From contig JAZSHD010000022.1 of assembly GCA_045533055.1 (NCBI GenBank), positions 1 to 31,820 on the forward strand: a stretch of DNA of 31,820 nucleotides. Reading direction: 5' to 3'. Positions 9,031-18,527 of the stretch are shown in pieces. Position 1 is the first letter of the stretch. Each line of letters begins with the position of its first letter. The stretch comes from SIG78 sp045533055. Lineage in GTDB: Bacteria > Verrucomicrobiota > Lentisphaeria > Victivallales > Victivallaceae. Below the pieces are notes generated by a model. The model ran no database searches and was not told the origin of the DNA. It was given only the letters and a program-made list of their open reading frames with translations. A program made the translations under genes and the position numbers.

Positions 9031-12000
9031 ATGATTAAAAAATTATTTTCAGTCGTGCTGCTGACCATCGGTTTTGCTGCGTTGGCAGTTGATAAACCTT
9101 TTGAGCTTAAAGCAAATGGTTCTTCATACACTGCAACTTTTAAGGGGATGCCGCTGATCGTCGGCGAAGGTTTTTTGCCCGGATTTGCTCCGGAGCGGAC
9201 TTATTCCAAAGCGATCGGCAGCGATCTGGTGTTGAATGCCTGCGGCAAAAGCAAAAATATATCTTTCCGGCGGGAAGTTGCCACTGTTGACGGCGGCAGA
9301 GAGCTGGAAATAACTTTTCAGGCACGAATTCCTGCATTCAACGATGAAATTTACAATGGACCGATCCAGCGTTATATTGAAATACCCGCTGCACTTTTGG
9401 ACGGCTGCGACTATACAGCATGGACGGGTGGTCATAAACGCAACCGTTACAGCAAAGGCAAACTCAATGCTCTCAAAGGCAAAGACCGGCTTTTGCTGGG
9501 CAGTGTGCGAACCATTGCTTTCAGCAAAAAAGATTTTGATCTGGTAATAGATTTCAACCCCTCCGGAGCTCAAGACCTTTATTCAAGTTACACCGTCGGC
9601 AGTCTTTCCGGGCAGGGCACGATCAGCAAAGTTGGCGATAAACTCCGTTTCGGCATGGGGACAAATTCCGGCCGCAACGGCGGTATCCATACCGGAAAAA
9701 TCGTTATCTATGAAGGCATTGCCGGGGACTTTGCTCAACGCCGTGCCCACGATAAATACGGCTATTGCTCGGAACTGCCCGCTGATAAACGCTTTGTTTT
9801 CGGTGCAAAAAAAGCCGGTAAGGGCAAAGTCCGGGCACATTTGCTTGCTTACAGCAAAAAACGCTCTTACGGCTGGCTGAATGCTGGCAACGCTCAAATC
9901 GAAAACTACCGGCCGCAGGGCACACTCTATTCGGCAGTATCCGGCAGCGAAAAGGCTCAATTTCAGGCAGATTTGAAACGCCGGGGGCTTTATATCGTTA
10001 CAATCAACACCGCTACCGGCGATGCTCCGGTCAAAGCGATGGATTTGAGCTTGAACGATCGTGAATTGGTAAAAGCTCTTGCCATACCACACCGAACTGT
10101 TCAGAAAATCCAAGTGCCGATGTGGATAGAAAACAACAAGGCGGTTCTTGGATTTTCCGGTGATTGGCGTGTTTCGGAGATAAATTTTCAGCTGCTGCTG
10201 GCAAGTTCAGAAGACTTCAGTATCCGGCGGGCGATGTGGCGGGATGATGTCAAGGATTATCCTTCACCGCTTTATCACAATGAGCATTACGCCAAAGAGC
10301 CTCCTTACAATGTGTATTTATCCAGCTATCCGCTGCCGGAACCGGGCAGGGAAACCGCTGCCGCCCCCCGGATGCCTGAATTCACCACCGGTTATGGCGA
10401 TTTGAGCAAATTGCGGAACAATATCTATTCGGCAATGATCGGCTCATGGGGAACCGGCAATGCGGGTACTTTTACGGAATTTTCCGACCCCGGAGCTGCT
10501 GAACGCAATGTTAAAGAGCTGATTCAAAATAAAATAAATATCGTTATGTTCAACGGTATGCTGGCACGGCACACCTTTGCCGATGTGCATAAGGAGCGTT
10601 TGCATAAAGAGATCGGCAGATACATTGCACTGGGCAAAAAAGCCAATAAGGATTTTCTCTTTATCGACCATATAGACTACTCCATGCTCTGGAACTCCGA
10701 TTCCGGTTTCCGGCACATGCTGGAGTGGAATGACCGTTTGCAGGAAACTATCGACGGCGGTCTGCCCGGCCGGGCACGCTGTATGACCAATAGCAGAGCA
10801 GTGGAAGAGTTTTACAACACTGTTACTGAACACATCCGTAAAACCAAACTTGATGGGTTGATGGTCGATGAATGTGTATTTATGGGCAAAACTTTCTGCG
10901 GTTGTGCCTCCTGCCGGAAACTTTTTACAGCTGATACGAATTGTCAGCTGCCGGCAGACGAGCTTTCGCCGGAACTTTACAACCCCCGTTCGCCGCTGTG
11001 GCGGGTGTGGGAAGAGTGGAGAAGACGCAAGGTCGGAGAGTTTTGGGTGAATTTGCGTAAAAGAATTTCTGAATTCAAGAAAGATTTTATCTTTATCGGA
11101 TACACCACCCATTACGGTTTGACTTCCGACTGGGCAACTAACGATTTGGCGGGGGACTTGTTCAACTATGCCCGGGCTTGGGATATGGTAGGCACCGAGA
11201 TCATGCCCCGGAATATTTTTGCCAACTCCCGGGCGGTGAACAGCTTGCGTAAAGCATTCTCGCTCTTTGGCAGAAATGGTGAATTTCCGGTTTTCGGACT
11301 GGTTTATGCTACTGACTGGAAGATAAAGTATTTCGGCTGGGCAGTAAATAATCTCAATGGTCAGCAAACTTGGGAAACCCGGTTTGTGCCATGCCCGGAA
11401 GGCGAAGTGAATTATCGCAAGTTTACCAGCGAAAACGGCAATATGGATTTGACCAGAGCCCGGTCGTCGGCAAAGATCGCACTGCTTTTTTCGGAAAGCA
11501 GCCGCAATCTCTCCGGCTCCATGCCGGCTGCCGGCAATTACCGGCAGGAGTTGCTGGGTACTTCGCAAATATTGAGTATGCTGCACATTGATCACGAAAT
11601 CATCAGTCAGGCGGATCTTACGCCGGAACGGTTGAAAAAATATCAGGTGCTGATGCTGGGCAACACACCTTATCTGAACGATAAAGAGCTTGCGGAAATC
11701 AAAAGATTTGCAGAAAATGGCGGCGTGGTAACTGCCTCATTTATGACCGGTGTGGGCGATGAATTCGGCAAATGGCGGAAAAATGACTTCATAAGTTCGC
11801 TGATGGGCTGGAAACCCGGCAAAAAAATCCCCTCCAACGGCAAAGCGTTCAGTGTTTCCCTTGATGGCAGGAAAAAATTGCCGCTGACAAACTACATTCT
11901 TTACCGCAATATACCTGCCCAGTTGGTCAAGGCTGGCGAACCGGCAATTTATAACAAGGCTGACCGGGGGCGTCCGGCAATGGTAACTGCCAAAGTAGGG

Positions 12001-12474
12001 CAGGGTAAATTGATCTATTTCCCCGGACAATACGGCTTTGCCAACTGTGCCAACGAATATATGGTGGGCAAAAAATTTGCATTCAAAGCCGACAAAAATG
12101 CAGAATTTTTCCAGAAATCCATTCTGGAGAAACTTTTGGGCAAATACCGCACCTGGCAGCCGGTTGCGGTGCCCGATGGCGTGTTGACTGCAAGCTATTG
12201 GCAGGATGACAAGTTTGTGCTGCACTTCCTTAATGCACAAAATGCTCAAGGCGAATTTGGTAAAGAAATCAAATTCTCGATCGGTGAAAATCCCTTCCCG
12301 GAAGTGGAGGATATGAGTTTTGCTGTACCTTTCAAAATTAAAAAAGCATACGCAGTATCTCCGGATTTTGCCGGTAAAAAAGAGCTGAAGTTTATGAATA
12401 AAGGTGCAAGGTCGATCGTTACTCTGCCGGGGAAAATGCTCAAAGTCTATACTCTGGTCTATTTGGAGAAGTAA
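9031..12474 (+). CDS. Secreted glycoside-hydrolase-like protein, family not recognised
   Basis: A 1,147-residue protein with a clear Sec signal peptide (MIKKLFSVVLLTIGFAALA, cut near residue 19), so periplasmic or exported. About residues 20-480 are beta-rich and may hold carbohydrate-binding modules. A TIM-barrel-like region follows (about 490-800). In it, LDGLMVDECVFMGKTF contains Asp613-Glu614 at the end of a predicted strand, a good candidate for a catalytic acid. Cys615, Cys623, Cys625 and Cys628 then form a tight cluster. Residues 860-910 (KYQVLMLGNTPYLNDKELAEIKRFAENGG) resemble the amidotransferase-like domain after the barrel in GH42-type enzymes, as in the 3037 protein. It starts 19 bases after the pseudopilin gene, and CE15 begins 3 bases after its stop. 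Polysaccharide cleavage outside the cytoplasm is inferred; substrate unknown. Confidence 0.72.
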   Translation: MIKKLFSVVLLTIGFAALAVDKPFELKANGSSYTATFKGMPLIVGEGFLPGFAPERTYSKAIGSDLVLNACGKSKNISFRREVATVDGGRELEITFQARIPAFNDEIYNGPIQRYIEIPAALLDGCDYTAWTGGHKRNRYSKGKLNALKGKDRLLLGSVRTIAFSKKDFDLVIDFNPSGAQDLYSSYTVGSLSGQGTISKVGDKLRFGMGTNSGRNGGIHTGKIVIYEGIAGDFAQRRAHDKYGYCSELPADKRFVFGAKKAGKGKVRAHLLAYSKKRSYGWLNAGNAQIENYRPQGTLYSAVSGSEKAQFQADLKRRGLYIVTINTATGDAPVKAMDLSLNDRELVKALAIPHRTVQKIQVPMWIENNKAVLGFSGDWRVSEINFQLLLASSEDFSIRRAMWRDDVKDYPSPLYHNEHYAKEPPYNVYLSSYPLPEPGRETAAAPRMPEFTTGYGDLSKLRNNIYSAMIGSWGTGNAGTFTEFSDPGAAERNVKELIQNKINIVMFNGMLARHTFADVHKERLHKEIGRYIALGKKANKDFLFIDHIDYSMLWNSDSGFRHMLEWNDRLQETIDGGLPGRARCMTNSRAVEEFYNTVTEHIRKTKLDGLMVDECVFMGKTFCGCASCRKLFTADTNCQLPADELSPELYNPRSPLWRVWEEWRRRKVGEFWVNLRKRISEFKKDFIFIGYTTHYGLTSDWATNDLAGDLFNYARAWDMVGTEIMPRNIFANSRAVNSLRKAFSLFGRNGEFPVFGLVYATDWKIKYFGWAVNNLNGQQTWETRFVPCPEGEVNYRKFTSENGNMDLTRARSSAKIALLFSESSRNLSGSMPAAGNYRQELLGTSQILSMLHIDHEIISQADLTPERLKKYQVLMLGNTPYLNDKELAEIKRFAENGGVVTASFMTGVGDEFGKWRKNDFISSLMGWKPGKKIPSNGKAFSVSLDGRKKLPLTNYILYRNIPAQLVKAGEPAIYNKADRGRPAMVTAKVGQGKLIYFPGQYGFANCANEYMVGKKFAFKADKNAEFFQKSILEKLLGKYRTWQPVAVPDGVLTASYWQDDKFVLHFLNAQNAQGEFGKEIKFSIGENPFPEVEDMSFAVPFKIKKAYAVSPDFAGKKELKFMNKGARSIVTLPGKMLKVYTLVYLEK

Positions 12475-12477
12475 GTT

Positions 12478-13788
12478 ATGCAGAATGTTCAAGCCGGGGA
12501 AAATGCCCCCAGCACTCCGGAAAACCGGGAGGCTCTCATTGCACTCTCCCGGATGATGGATCATTGGAGCAAAGAGCTTTACCGGCGGAGAAATCACGAC
12601 GAAAGCAAAGTGCCGCCGTGGAAATTTCTGCCGCTGCCGGATACTCTGGAAGCGTGGGAAAGTGAACGCACCAAACTGCTGAAACTCTTTGAAGAACATA
12701 TTTACGGAGCAGTTCCTCCGCCGCCGGATAAGGTGGAAACACAGCTGCTTGCCGAAAAACACGGTGCTTTGGGTGGCCTGGCATACCGCCGGGAGATACG
12801 CATTTACTGCAAGATGAATGACGGCAGATGCCACGATTTTGATATGCTGTTGTATACGCCGGAGAATGCCGACGGCAAGGTTCCGGTCTTTACGGGGCTG
12901 AATTTTGACGGCAATCAGGCAAATACCCCCGATGATGATGTCAGGCTTACCCGGGGAGCTGATCACCTGCCGAAACATTGGTGGCGGAGTGTTGAAACTC
13001 CTGACAGTAAAAGATTTATCAAAATAGACAGTTGGAACTTTGCAGAAGCTGTAAAGCGTGGCTATGCTGTGGCAACTGCCAATTTTGGGGAAATTTTCCC
13101 CGATAATCCATTTGGTTTTGCCAAAAGTATTTACAGATTGTTTAAAACACCTCAAGAGCTTGCTGAATTACCCGAACCGCCGGCGGCAGATCGCAATTAC
13201 GGGGCGATCTCGGCATGGGCGTGGGGCTTGAGTCGTATGCTGGATGTTTTGGAAACTCTGCCCGAAGTCGATTCCGGAAAAGCTGCAGTGCTGGGGCACA
13301 GCCGGTTGGGCAAAGCCGCTTTATGGGCGGGAGTGAACGACCAGCGATTTAAACTGGTCATATCCAACAACTCCGGTTGTATGGGAGCTTCGCCCTCCTG
13401 CCGGGAGTTCGGGGAAAGGCCGGGGCACCTGGCATATTTGCAGAGGTTCTGGTTTGCCGATAAATTTATAGAGTATGCCTGCCGGGAGGATTCTCTGCCG
13501 GTGGATCAGCACCAGCTTATAGCTTTGATCGCTCCGAGGTGTGCTTATGTGGCAAGCTCCAGCGAAGATTTTGGAGCCGATCCATACGGCGAATTTCTGG
13601 CGGCGAAAGAGGCGGCAAAAATCTGGAAACTTTACGGATTTGAAGATGCTCTGCCGGAGAAGTTTCCGGAACTGAATAAGTCTGTTGGCAACATGATAAA
13701 ATATCACTGTAAACCCGGCAATCACTCTATAACTGCAGTGGATTGGCTGCATTATTACACTTATGCTGATAAGCTGTTCAAAGATTGA
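12478..13788 (+). CDS. CE15-type glucuronoyl methylesterase-like protein
   Basis: A 436-residue alpha/beta hydrolase of the CE15 type. These enzymes cleave ester bonds between lignin alcohols or methanol and glucuronic acid side chains of xylan. The nucleophile elbow is LGHSRLGKAALWAG with Ser275. NNSGCMGAS and FGE follow at family positions, then SEDFGADPYGEF (362-373), equivalent to the conserved acidic loop, and RY-type ending KPGNHS with His416. The family's usual GCGGAALSRR segment reads GCMGASPSCR, a local divergence. No signal peptide is seen (MQNVQAGENAPSTPEN), which would put it in the cytoplasm although many CE15 enzymes are secreted. Its ATG is 3 bases after the upstream stop, indicating tight coupling with the secreted GH-like gene. 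A strong terminator follows. Confidence 0.85.
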   Translation: MQNVQAGENAPSTPENREALIALSRMMDHWSKELYRRRNHDESKVPPWKFLPLPDTLEAWESERTKLLKLFEEHIYGAVPPPPDKVETQLLAEKHGALGGLAYRREIRIYCKMNDGRCHDFDMLLYTPENADGKVPVFTGLNFDGNQANTPDDDVRLTRGADHLPKHWWRSVETPDSKRFIKIDSWNFAEAVKRGYAVATANFGEIFPDNPFGFAKSIYRLFKTPQELAELPEPPAADRNYGAISAWAWGLSRMLDVLETLPEVDSGKAAVLGHSRLGKAALWAGVNDQRFKLVISNNSGCMGASPSCREFGERPGHLAYLQRFWFADKFIEYACREDSLPVDQHQLIALIAPRCAYVASSSEDFGADPYGEFLAAKEAAKIWKLYGFEDALPEKFPELNKSVGNMIKYHCKPGNHSITAVDWLHYYTYADKLFKD

Positions 13789-13819
13789 ACTGTTGTACTA
13801 AACAGGCTGTATACGGCTC

Positions 13820-13853
13820 AAAGGGGTGTTTTTATAAAAAAAACGCCCCTTTT
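13820..13853 (+). terminator. Rho-independent terminator after the CE15 gene
   Basis: AAAGGGGTGTTTTT (from 13820) pairs with AAAAACGCCCCTTTT, with one G-T wobble and a 5-base loop, and ends in a T run. The stem is symmetric in A/T ends and could act on both strands, but only plus-strand genes approach it. Confidence 0.85.
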
Positions 13854-13915
13854 ACTGTTTTAAGATTTGCAAAAAATCCAATTTAATAGTATCTTTCTGT
13901 GATTCATAATTTATA

Positions 13916-13939
13916 TATAATACAGAATGCAGCAAGGAG
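13916..13939 (+). promoter_or_regulatory. Putative -10 box and ribosome binding site setting the TTG start of the first PilB gene
   Basis: A perfect TATAAT lies at 13916-13921; no good -35 was found at 16-18 bases. AAGGAG at 13934-13939 is 7 bases before TTG 13947, which decides the start codon over the longer open frame that begins upstream. Confidence 0.5.
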
Positions 13940-13946
13940 TGTTATT

Positions 13947-15656
13947 TTGGCCAGAGATAATAATTATGTGCTTGAGCTTATCAAGCAGGCTGGTATGGTG
14001 ACCCCGGAACAGCTCGAAGCAGCACAGCAGTTTGTGGATGAGTTTCCCAGCAAGATAAGCATTGTGGATGCTCTGATCAGCAAAAAAATTGTTACTGAAG
14101 ATGATATAACTCAACTTCTGGCAATGGAATATGGGCTGGAAGTGGTTAATTTGAGCAACTATGTCCTGCCGCCGGAAGTTGCAGATGCGTTACCGGGGGA
14201 TTTGGCTGTTGCATACAATGTAGTGCCGGTGGCAAAACATGACGATTTGCTGACCGTTGCCATGTCGGACCCGGCGGCAATGGATGTGGTGGATGCGTTG
14301 CGTTACCGCCTGGGGTGCGATGTGGAAGCAGTGATCGCTCCGCAGGATCAGATCAATCAGATTCTCGACTCCAATTACCGGACTACTGCCAGTGCCATGG
14401 AAGGGTTGATGACCCAGCTGGGTGAAGAAGCCGGTATGATGGAAAAAGTCGATGCCATCGAGCTTGATCAGGCAATGGAAGATGACGATGCTCCGATCAT
14501 TAAACTTGTATCGGGTATTATAATCAATGCTTATCAGCTGGGGGCCAGCGATATTCACATGGAACCCATGGAAAAGCGTTACCGGGTGCGGTTCCGGATC
14601 GACGGCGTACTGCGGGAAGTGGAGGCCCCGCCGAAATTTTTGCAGGCCAACCTGACCAGCCGGCTCAAGATCATGAGCCGATTGGATATCACCGAAAAAC
14701 GCATTCCGCAAGACGGGCGTATCAAGATGAGTGTAGGGTCCAAAGATATTGACCTTCGTGTATCAAGTATACCTACAACTCACGGCGAAAGTATCGTAAT
14801 GCGTATTTTGGATAAATCCAGTATCCAGCTTGATGTGCCGAAACTGGGTTTTTATGCCGACGATATGGTGCTGGTGAACCGCATTCTTGCCATGCCGGAC
14901 GGTATCTTTCTGGTAACCGGGCCTACTGGTTCGGGTAAGACTACTTCGCTTTATGCATTTTTGAATACCATCAATACAGTATCGCGTAAGATCATTACCG
15001 TGGAAGACCCGGTGGAATATCAGCTGCCCGGGATCAATCAGGTGCAGGTCGACCGCTATGTGAACATGACCTTTGCTGCGGCACTGCGTGCTATATTGCG
15101 TCAGGCACCGAATATTGTAATGATCGGGGAAATCCGAGATGTGGAAACTGCCGAAATCGCTATCAATGCTGCTCTTACCGGTCACTTGGTGTTCAGTACA
15201 CTGCATACCAACGATGCTCCGGGGGCGATCACCCGTCTGGTGGATATGGGGGTCAAGGCATTTCTGGTGGCATCAGCAGTGCGGGCGATCATGGCACAGC
15301 GGCTTTTGCGGCGTGTTTGCAAACATTGTGCGGCTGAGTACAAACCGACTGATGTGGAAAAACATTTGCTGGGATTGTCCGATGAATATGTGGCAACGCA
15401 TACCTTCAAAAAAGGCAAGGGCTGTTCTTTGTGCGGCAAAACCGGTTACAAGGGGCGTATCGGTATTTACGAAATTTGTATGCTTGACAACGATATAACT
15501 GAGCTGGTCTACCGCAATGAACCGACCCAGGTCATCCGCGAAGCCGCCCGCCGCAACGGTATGCATTCGCTGCGTGACGACGCGTTGCGTAAAGCTGAAG
15601 CTGGTATTTCCACACTGGAAGAAGTGATCCGTGTAACGATGATGGATGAAGATTAA
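13947..15656 (+). CDS. PilB/GspE-family assembly ATPase, first of a tandem pair
   Basis: A 569-residue hexameric motor ATPase that drives pilin or pseudopilin assembly at the inner membrane. The start is TTG 13947, with AAGGAG 7 bases upstream. Residues 1 to about 150 form a MshEN/T2SSE N-terminal domain. The ATPase core has Walker A GPTGSGKT (Lys331), the Asp-box region LRVSSIPTTHGESIVMR, GEIRD (Glu395) and the His box STLHTND. The four Cys of the zinc knob are Cys458/461 and Cys493/496. The segment before Walker B reads RQAPN (385-389), where PilB2 here and PilT have RQDPD. Fifteen bases separate it from the second PilB gene, with pilT and pilC next. It could serve type IV pili or a type II secretion system; no pilin-pore genes are nearby to decide. 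Confidence 0.93.
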   Translation: MARDNNYVLELIKQAGMVTPEQLEAAQQFVDEFPSKISIVDALISKKIVTEDDITQLLAMEYGLEVVNLSNYVLPPEVADALPGDLAVAYNVVPVAKHDDLLTVAMSDPAAMDVVDALRYRLGCDVEAVIAPQDQINQILDSNYRTTASAMEGLMTQLGEEAGMMEKVDAIELDQAMEDDDAPIIKLVSGIIINAYQLGASDIHMEPMEKRYRVRFRIDGVLREVEAPPKFLQANLTSRLKIMSRLDITEKRIPQDGRIKMSVGSKDIDLRVSSIPTTHGESIVMRILDKSSIQLDVPKLGFYADDMVLVNRILAMPDGIFLVTGPTGSGKTTSLYAFLNTINTVSRKIITVEDPVEYQLPGINQVQVDRYVNMTFAAALRAILRQAPNIVMIGEIRDVETAEIAINAALTGHLVFSTLHTNDAPGAITRLVDMGVKAFLVASAVRAIMAQRLLRRVCKHCAAEYKPTDVEKHLLGLSDEYVATHTFKKGKGCSLCGKTGYKGRIGIYEICMLDNDITELVYRNEPTQVIREAARRNGMHSLRDDALRKAEAGISTLEEVIRVTMMDED

Positions 15657-15671
15657 ATTATTGGGTGAATT

Positions 15672-17348
15672 ATGATAGATCAGGAAACACAAGCTCTTTA
15701 TGATATTCTGCTGGACGCAGGTATGAGTGAAGCACAGCTTAAAGAAGGTTTGGAAGAGAAAGAGCGGACCGGTAAGAATTTCCGGGATATCGTGCTGGAT
15801 TACGGTTTCTGCAATGAGTCAGAGCTTACAAAATTGATCGCCGAAAATTTGGGGTGCGAAATAGTTGAACTTGCAGAACTTGAAATACCCGATGCTGTTA
15901 TAAAACAGTTGGATCCGGCAACGGCAAGAACTTACGGGGCGGTTGCTGTAAAGATGGACGACGATCAGCTCTATCTGGCACTGCGTAATCCGCTGGATAC
16001 GGCAACTATCGATGACTTGCGTTTTATTCTGGGGCGTGATTTTATTGTAGTTATGGCGCCGGACGATCAGTTTGACGAGGTTATAGATAAGTATTATCCG
16101 CTGAATGCAACCGATATGTTGTCGATTTTCGGAGATTTTTCACCGGAAGACAGCGAGTTTGAAGACGAAGAAGATTTGGAATCTGCTGCCAACTCGGCAC
16201 CTATCGTGCGGTTTGTGGATTTTGTTATCCGGCAGGCTATCAAAGATAAGGCAAGTGACATTCACTTTGAGCCGTTTGAGCATGAATACCGCATCCGCTA
16301 CCGGGTGGACGGAGCTTTGTATGAGCTGCCGCCGCCGCCGAAAGTGATGGCATTGCCGATCACCAGCCGCGTAAAAATCTTGAGCGGTTTGAATATTTCC
16401 GAACGGCGGGTGCCGCAGGACGGCCGTATCCAAACCAAGATGAACGGCAAACCGGTAGACTTGCGTGTATCCTGCCTGCCGACAAGTTACGGCGAATCAG
16501 TGGTGCTTCGTGTACTTGACCGTACAGTGGTGAACTTGAGTCTTGACTCTTTGGGGATGGATGAAAATCTCTTGAAAAAGTTCCGCGAAATCATCCATCT
16601 GCCCAATGGTATTTTGCTGGTGACCGGTCCGACCGGTTCCGGTAAAACTACGACACTCTATTCAGCGATCAACGAAATCAATGTTGTGGGCGACAAAATT
16701 CTTACCGCCGAAGACCCGGTGGAATACGATATTGACGGTATCGTGCAGGTGCCCATCAATGAAGCCGTGGGCATGACTTTTGAAAAAGCTCTGCGGGCGT
16801 TTTTGCGACAGGACCCTGACCGTATTCTGGTAGGGGAAATCCGAGACTTCATTACTGCCCAGATCGCAGTGGAAGCTTCGCTGACCGGACACTTTGTGTT
16901 CAGTACCCTGCATACCAACGACTCCGCCAGTACTGTTACCCGACTGGTGGATATGGGTTTGGAGCCGTTTTTGATTTGTTCAAGTCTGGTAGGTGTGTTG
17001 AGTCAGCGACTGTTGCGGCGTGTGTGCTATGCGTGCAAAACACCTTACACTCCGTCGGATGAAGAACTTGAACGCTTGGAAATAACCCGCGAAGATGTTG
17101 CCGGAAGACCGTTCTACTATGGTAAAGGCTGTCAGATTTGTAAAAATACCGGCTATAAAGGCCGTAAAGCCATCTGTGAACTTATGGTGATGAACAACGA
17201 TCTTTCGGAGTTGATCTACCGGGGGGCACCGACGCTGGAAATTCAGAACAAGGCGATCGCTCAAGGTATGCGTACCATGCGTGAAGACGGTATGATTTCG
17301 ATTTACAACGGTGAAACTTCGGTAGACGAAGTGCTGCGTTACACATGA
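15672..17348 (+). CDS. PilB/GspE-family assembly ATPase, second of a tandem pair
   Basis: A 558-residue protein with the same domain order as its upstream neighbour: N-terminal T2SSE domain (about 1-150), an acidic linker EDSEFEDEEDLES, and an ATPase core. Walker A is GPTGSGKT (Lys325), the Walker B region has the standard RQDPD (379-383) and GEIRD (Glu389), and the His box reads STLHTND. Zinc-knob cysteines are Cys452/455 and Cys487/490. The two ATPases are clearly paralogous but well diverged, so the duplication is not recent. They may form a mixed motor or power two different machines that share PilC. A GGGTG sequence lies before the ATG. The gap to pilT is 55 bases. Confidence 0.94.
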   Translation: MIDQETQALYDILLDAGMSEAQLKEGLEEKERTGKNFRDIVLDYGFCNESELTKLIAENLGCEIVELAELEIPDAVIKQLDPATARTYGAVAVKMDDDQLYLALRNPLDTATIDDLRFILGRDFIVVMAPDDQFDEVIDKYYPLNATDMLSIFGDFSPEDSEFEDEEDLESAANSAPIVRFVDFVIRQAIKDKASDIHFEPFEHEYRIRYRVDGALYELPPPPKVMALPITSRVKILSGLNISERRVPQDGRIQTKMNGKPVDLRVSCLPTSYGESVVLRVLDRTVVNLSLDSLGMDENLLKKFREIIHLPNGILLVTGPTGSGKTTTLYSAINEINVVGDKILTAEDPVEYDIDGIVQVPINEAVGMTFEKALRAFLRQDPDRILVGEIRDFITAQIAVEASLTGHFVFSTLHTNDSASTVTRLVDMGLEPFLICSSLVGVLSQRLLRRVCYACKTPYTPSDEELERLEITREDVAGRPFYYGKGCQICKNTGYKGRKAICELMVMNNDLSELIYRGAPTLEIQNKAIAQGMRTMREDGMISIYNGETSVDEVLRYT

Positions 17349-17403
17349 TATTCAGTGTTCTGGTATATTGAACAGAATTTTTTAGAAAAGGAGCACATTA
17401 AAA

Positions 17404-18492
17404 ATGGTTGAAATGGCTGATTTGCTGCAGTTGGTGGTTGATGAAGGCGTAAGTGACTTGCATATTGAAGTAGGCGTGCCGCCGGTGGTGCGTCTGCATG
17501 GGGATATGACACCTTTGGATTTGCCGCCTTTGACTGCTGAAGATACGGAGCGGCTGGTAAAATCTTTTGCTTCGGAAGTGCATATTCAGAAAATTCAGGA
17601 AGTAGGTTCAGTTGACTTTGGTTTTGCGTTTGGCGATCAGGCCCGGTTCCGTGTAAGTGCTTTTAAGCAGAAAAACTGTTACGGCACGATCTTGCGTCAG
17701 ATTCCAAACACGCTGTTGACCTTTGAGCAGTTGGGATTGCCGGATTCTGTAAAAAATCTGCTCTACCGTCCCCGCGGGCTGGTGCTGGTGACTGGGCCGA
17801 CCGGTTCGGGTAAATCAACGACGCTGGCGTCAATGATCAACATTATCAATAACGAGCGGGCGTGCCATATTATTACCGTGGAAGACCCTATCGAATTTTA
17901 TCACCCTCACCGCAAGAGTGTGGTCATCCAGCGTGAGATCGGTTCGGATACCATCAGTTTTGAAGATGCTCTCCGCCGTGCGTTGCGTCAGGACCCGGAT
18001 ATTATTCTGGTGGGGGAAATGCGAGACCTTGAAACGATCGAAGCAGCTATTACTGCTGCTGAAACCGGTCACTTGGTTTTCGGTACTTTGCACACTTGCG
18101 GGGCGGCGGAAACAGTTGACCGTATTGTGGACGCCTTTCCTACAACCCAGCAGCAGCAGATCCGAACCCAGCTGGCATCGTCGCTGATCGGGGTCATTTC
18201 GCAGGAATTGCTGCCCCGTTGCGATAAGAAAGGGCGTATAGCAGCATTTGAAATCATGATCCAGACCCCTGGTATTCAGGCACTTATCCGCGATAATAAG
18301 ACTTTCCGTATTACTTCGGAGCTGCAAACCGGTGCCAAACATGGTATGAATACAATGGATATGCACTTGTTTGAGCTTTATAAGCAGGGCAAGATCGCTT
18401 ACGAAGAAATGGTCAATATGGCACGCGATCAGCAGGATTTGATCAATAAAGCCAAAGAACTTGCAGAACAAATGGAAGAGGAAGAAGGCTGA
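17404..18492 (+). CDS. pilT: PilT twitching-motility retraction ATPase
   Basis: A 362-residue ATPase that retracts type IV pili. The short N-terminal domain VSDLHIEVGVPPVVRLHGDM is the PilT form rather than the longer PilB form, and there is no zinc knob. Walker A is GPTGSGKS (Lys137), then VEDPIEFYH, RQDPDIILVGEMRD (Glu205) and the His box GTLHT. The segment TVDRIVDAFPTTQQQQIRTQLASSLIGVISQ and the C-terminal PGIQALIRDNK helix are standard for PilT. AAAAGGAG lies 10 bases before ATG 17404; a second ATG at 17413 is possible. A retraction motor next to two assembly motors points to a dynamic type IV pilus rather than a pure secretion system. Confidence 0.95.
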   Translation: MVEMADLLQLVVDEGVSDLHIEVGVPPVVRLHGDMTPLDLPPLTAEDTERLVKSFASEVHIQKIQEVGSVDFGFAFGDQARFRVSAFKQKNCYGTILRQIPNTLLTFEQLGLPDSVKNLLYRPRGLVLVTGPTGSGKSTTLASMINIINNERACHIITVEDPIEFYHPHRKSVVIQREIGSDTISFEDALRRALRQDPDIILVGEMRDLETIEAAITAAETGHLVFGTLHTCGAAETVDRIVDAFPTTQQQQIRTQLASSLIGVISQELLPRCDKKGRIAAFEIMIQTPGIQALIRDNKTFRITSELQTGAKHGMNTMDMHLFELYKQGKIAYEEMVNMARDQQDLINKAKELAEQMEEEEG

Positions 18493-18527
18493 TATTCAGC
18501 AGCGTTATCAAGCAGGAGAAATAATTT

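Noticed and set aside
10444..13155. Long minus-strand open frames (383 and 472 codons) opposite the secreted GH-like and CE15 genes
   Set aside because: They lack ribosome binding sites and domain signatures, and one spans the boundary of two real genes. The plus-strand proteins have a signal peptide and family motifs.
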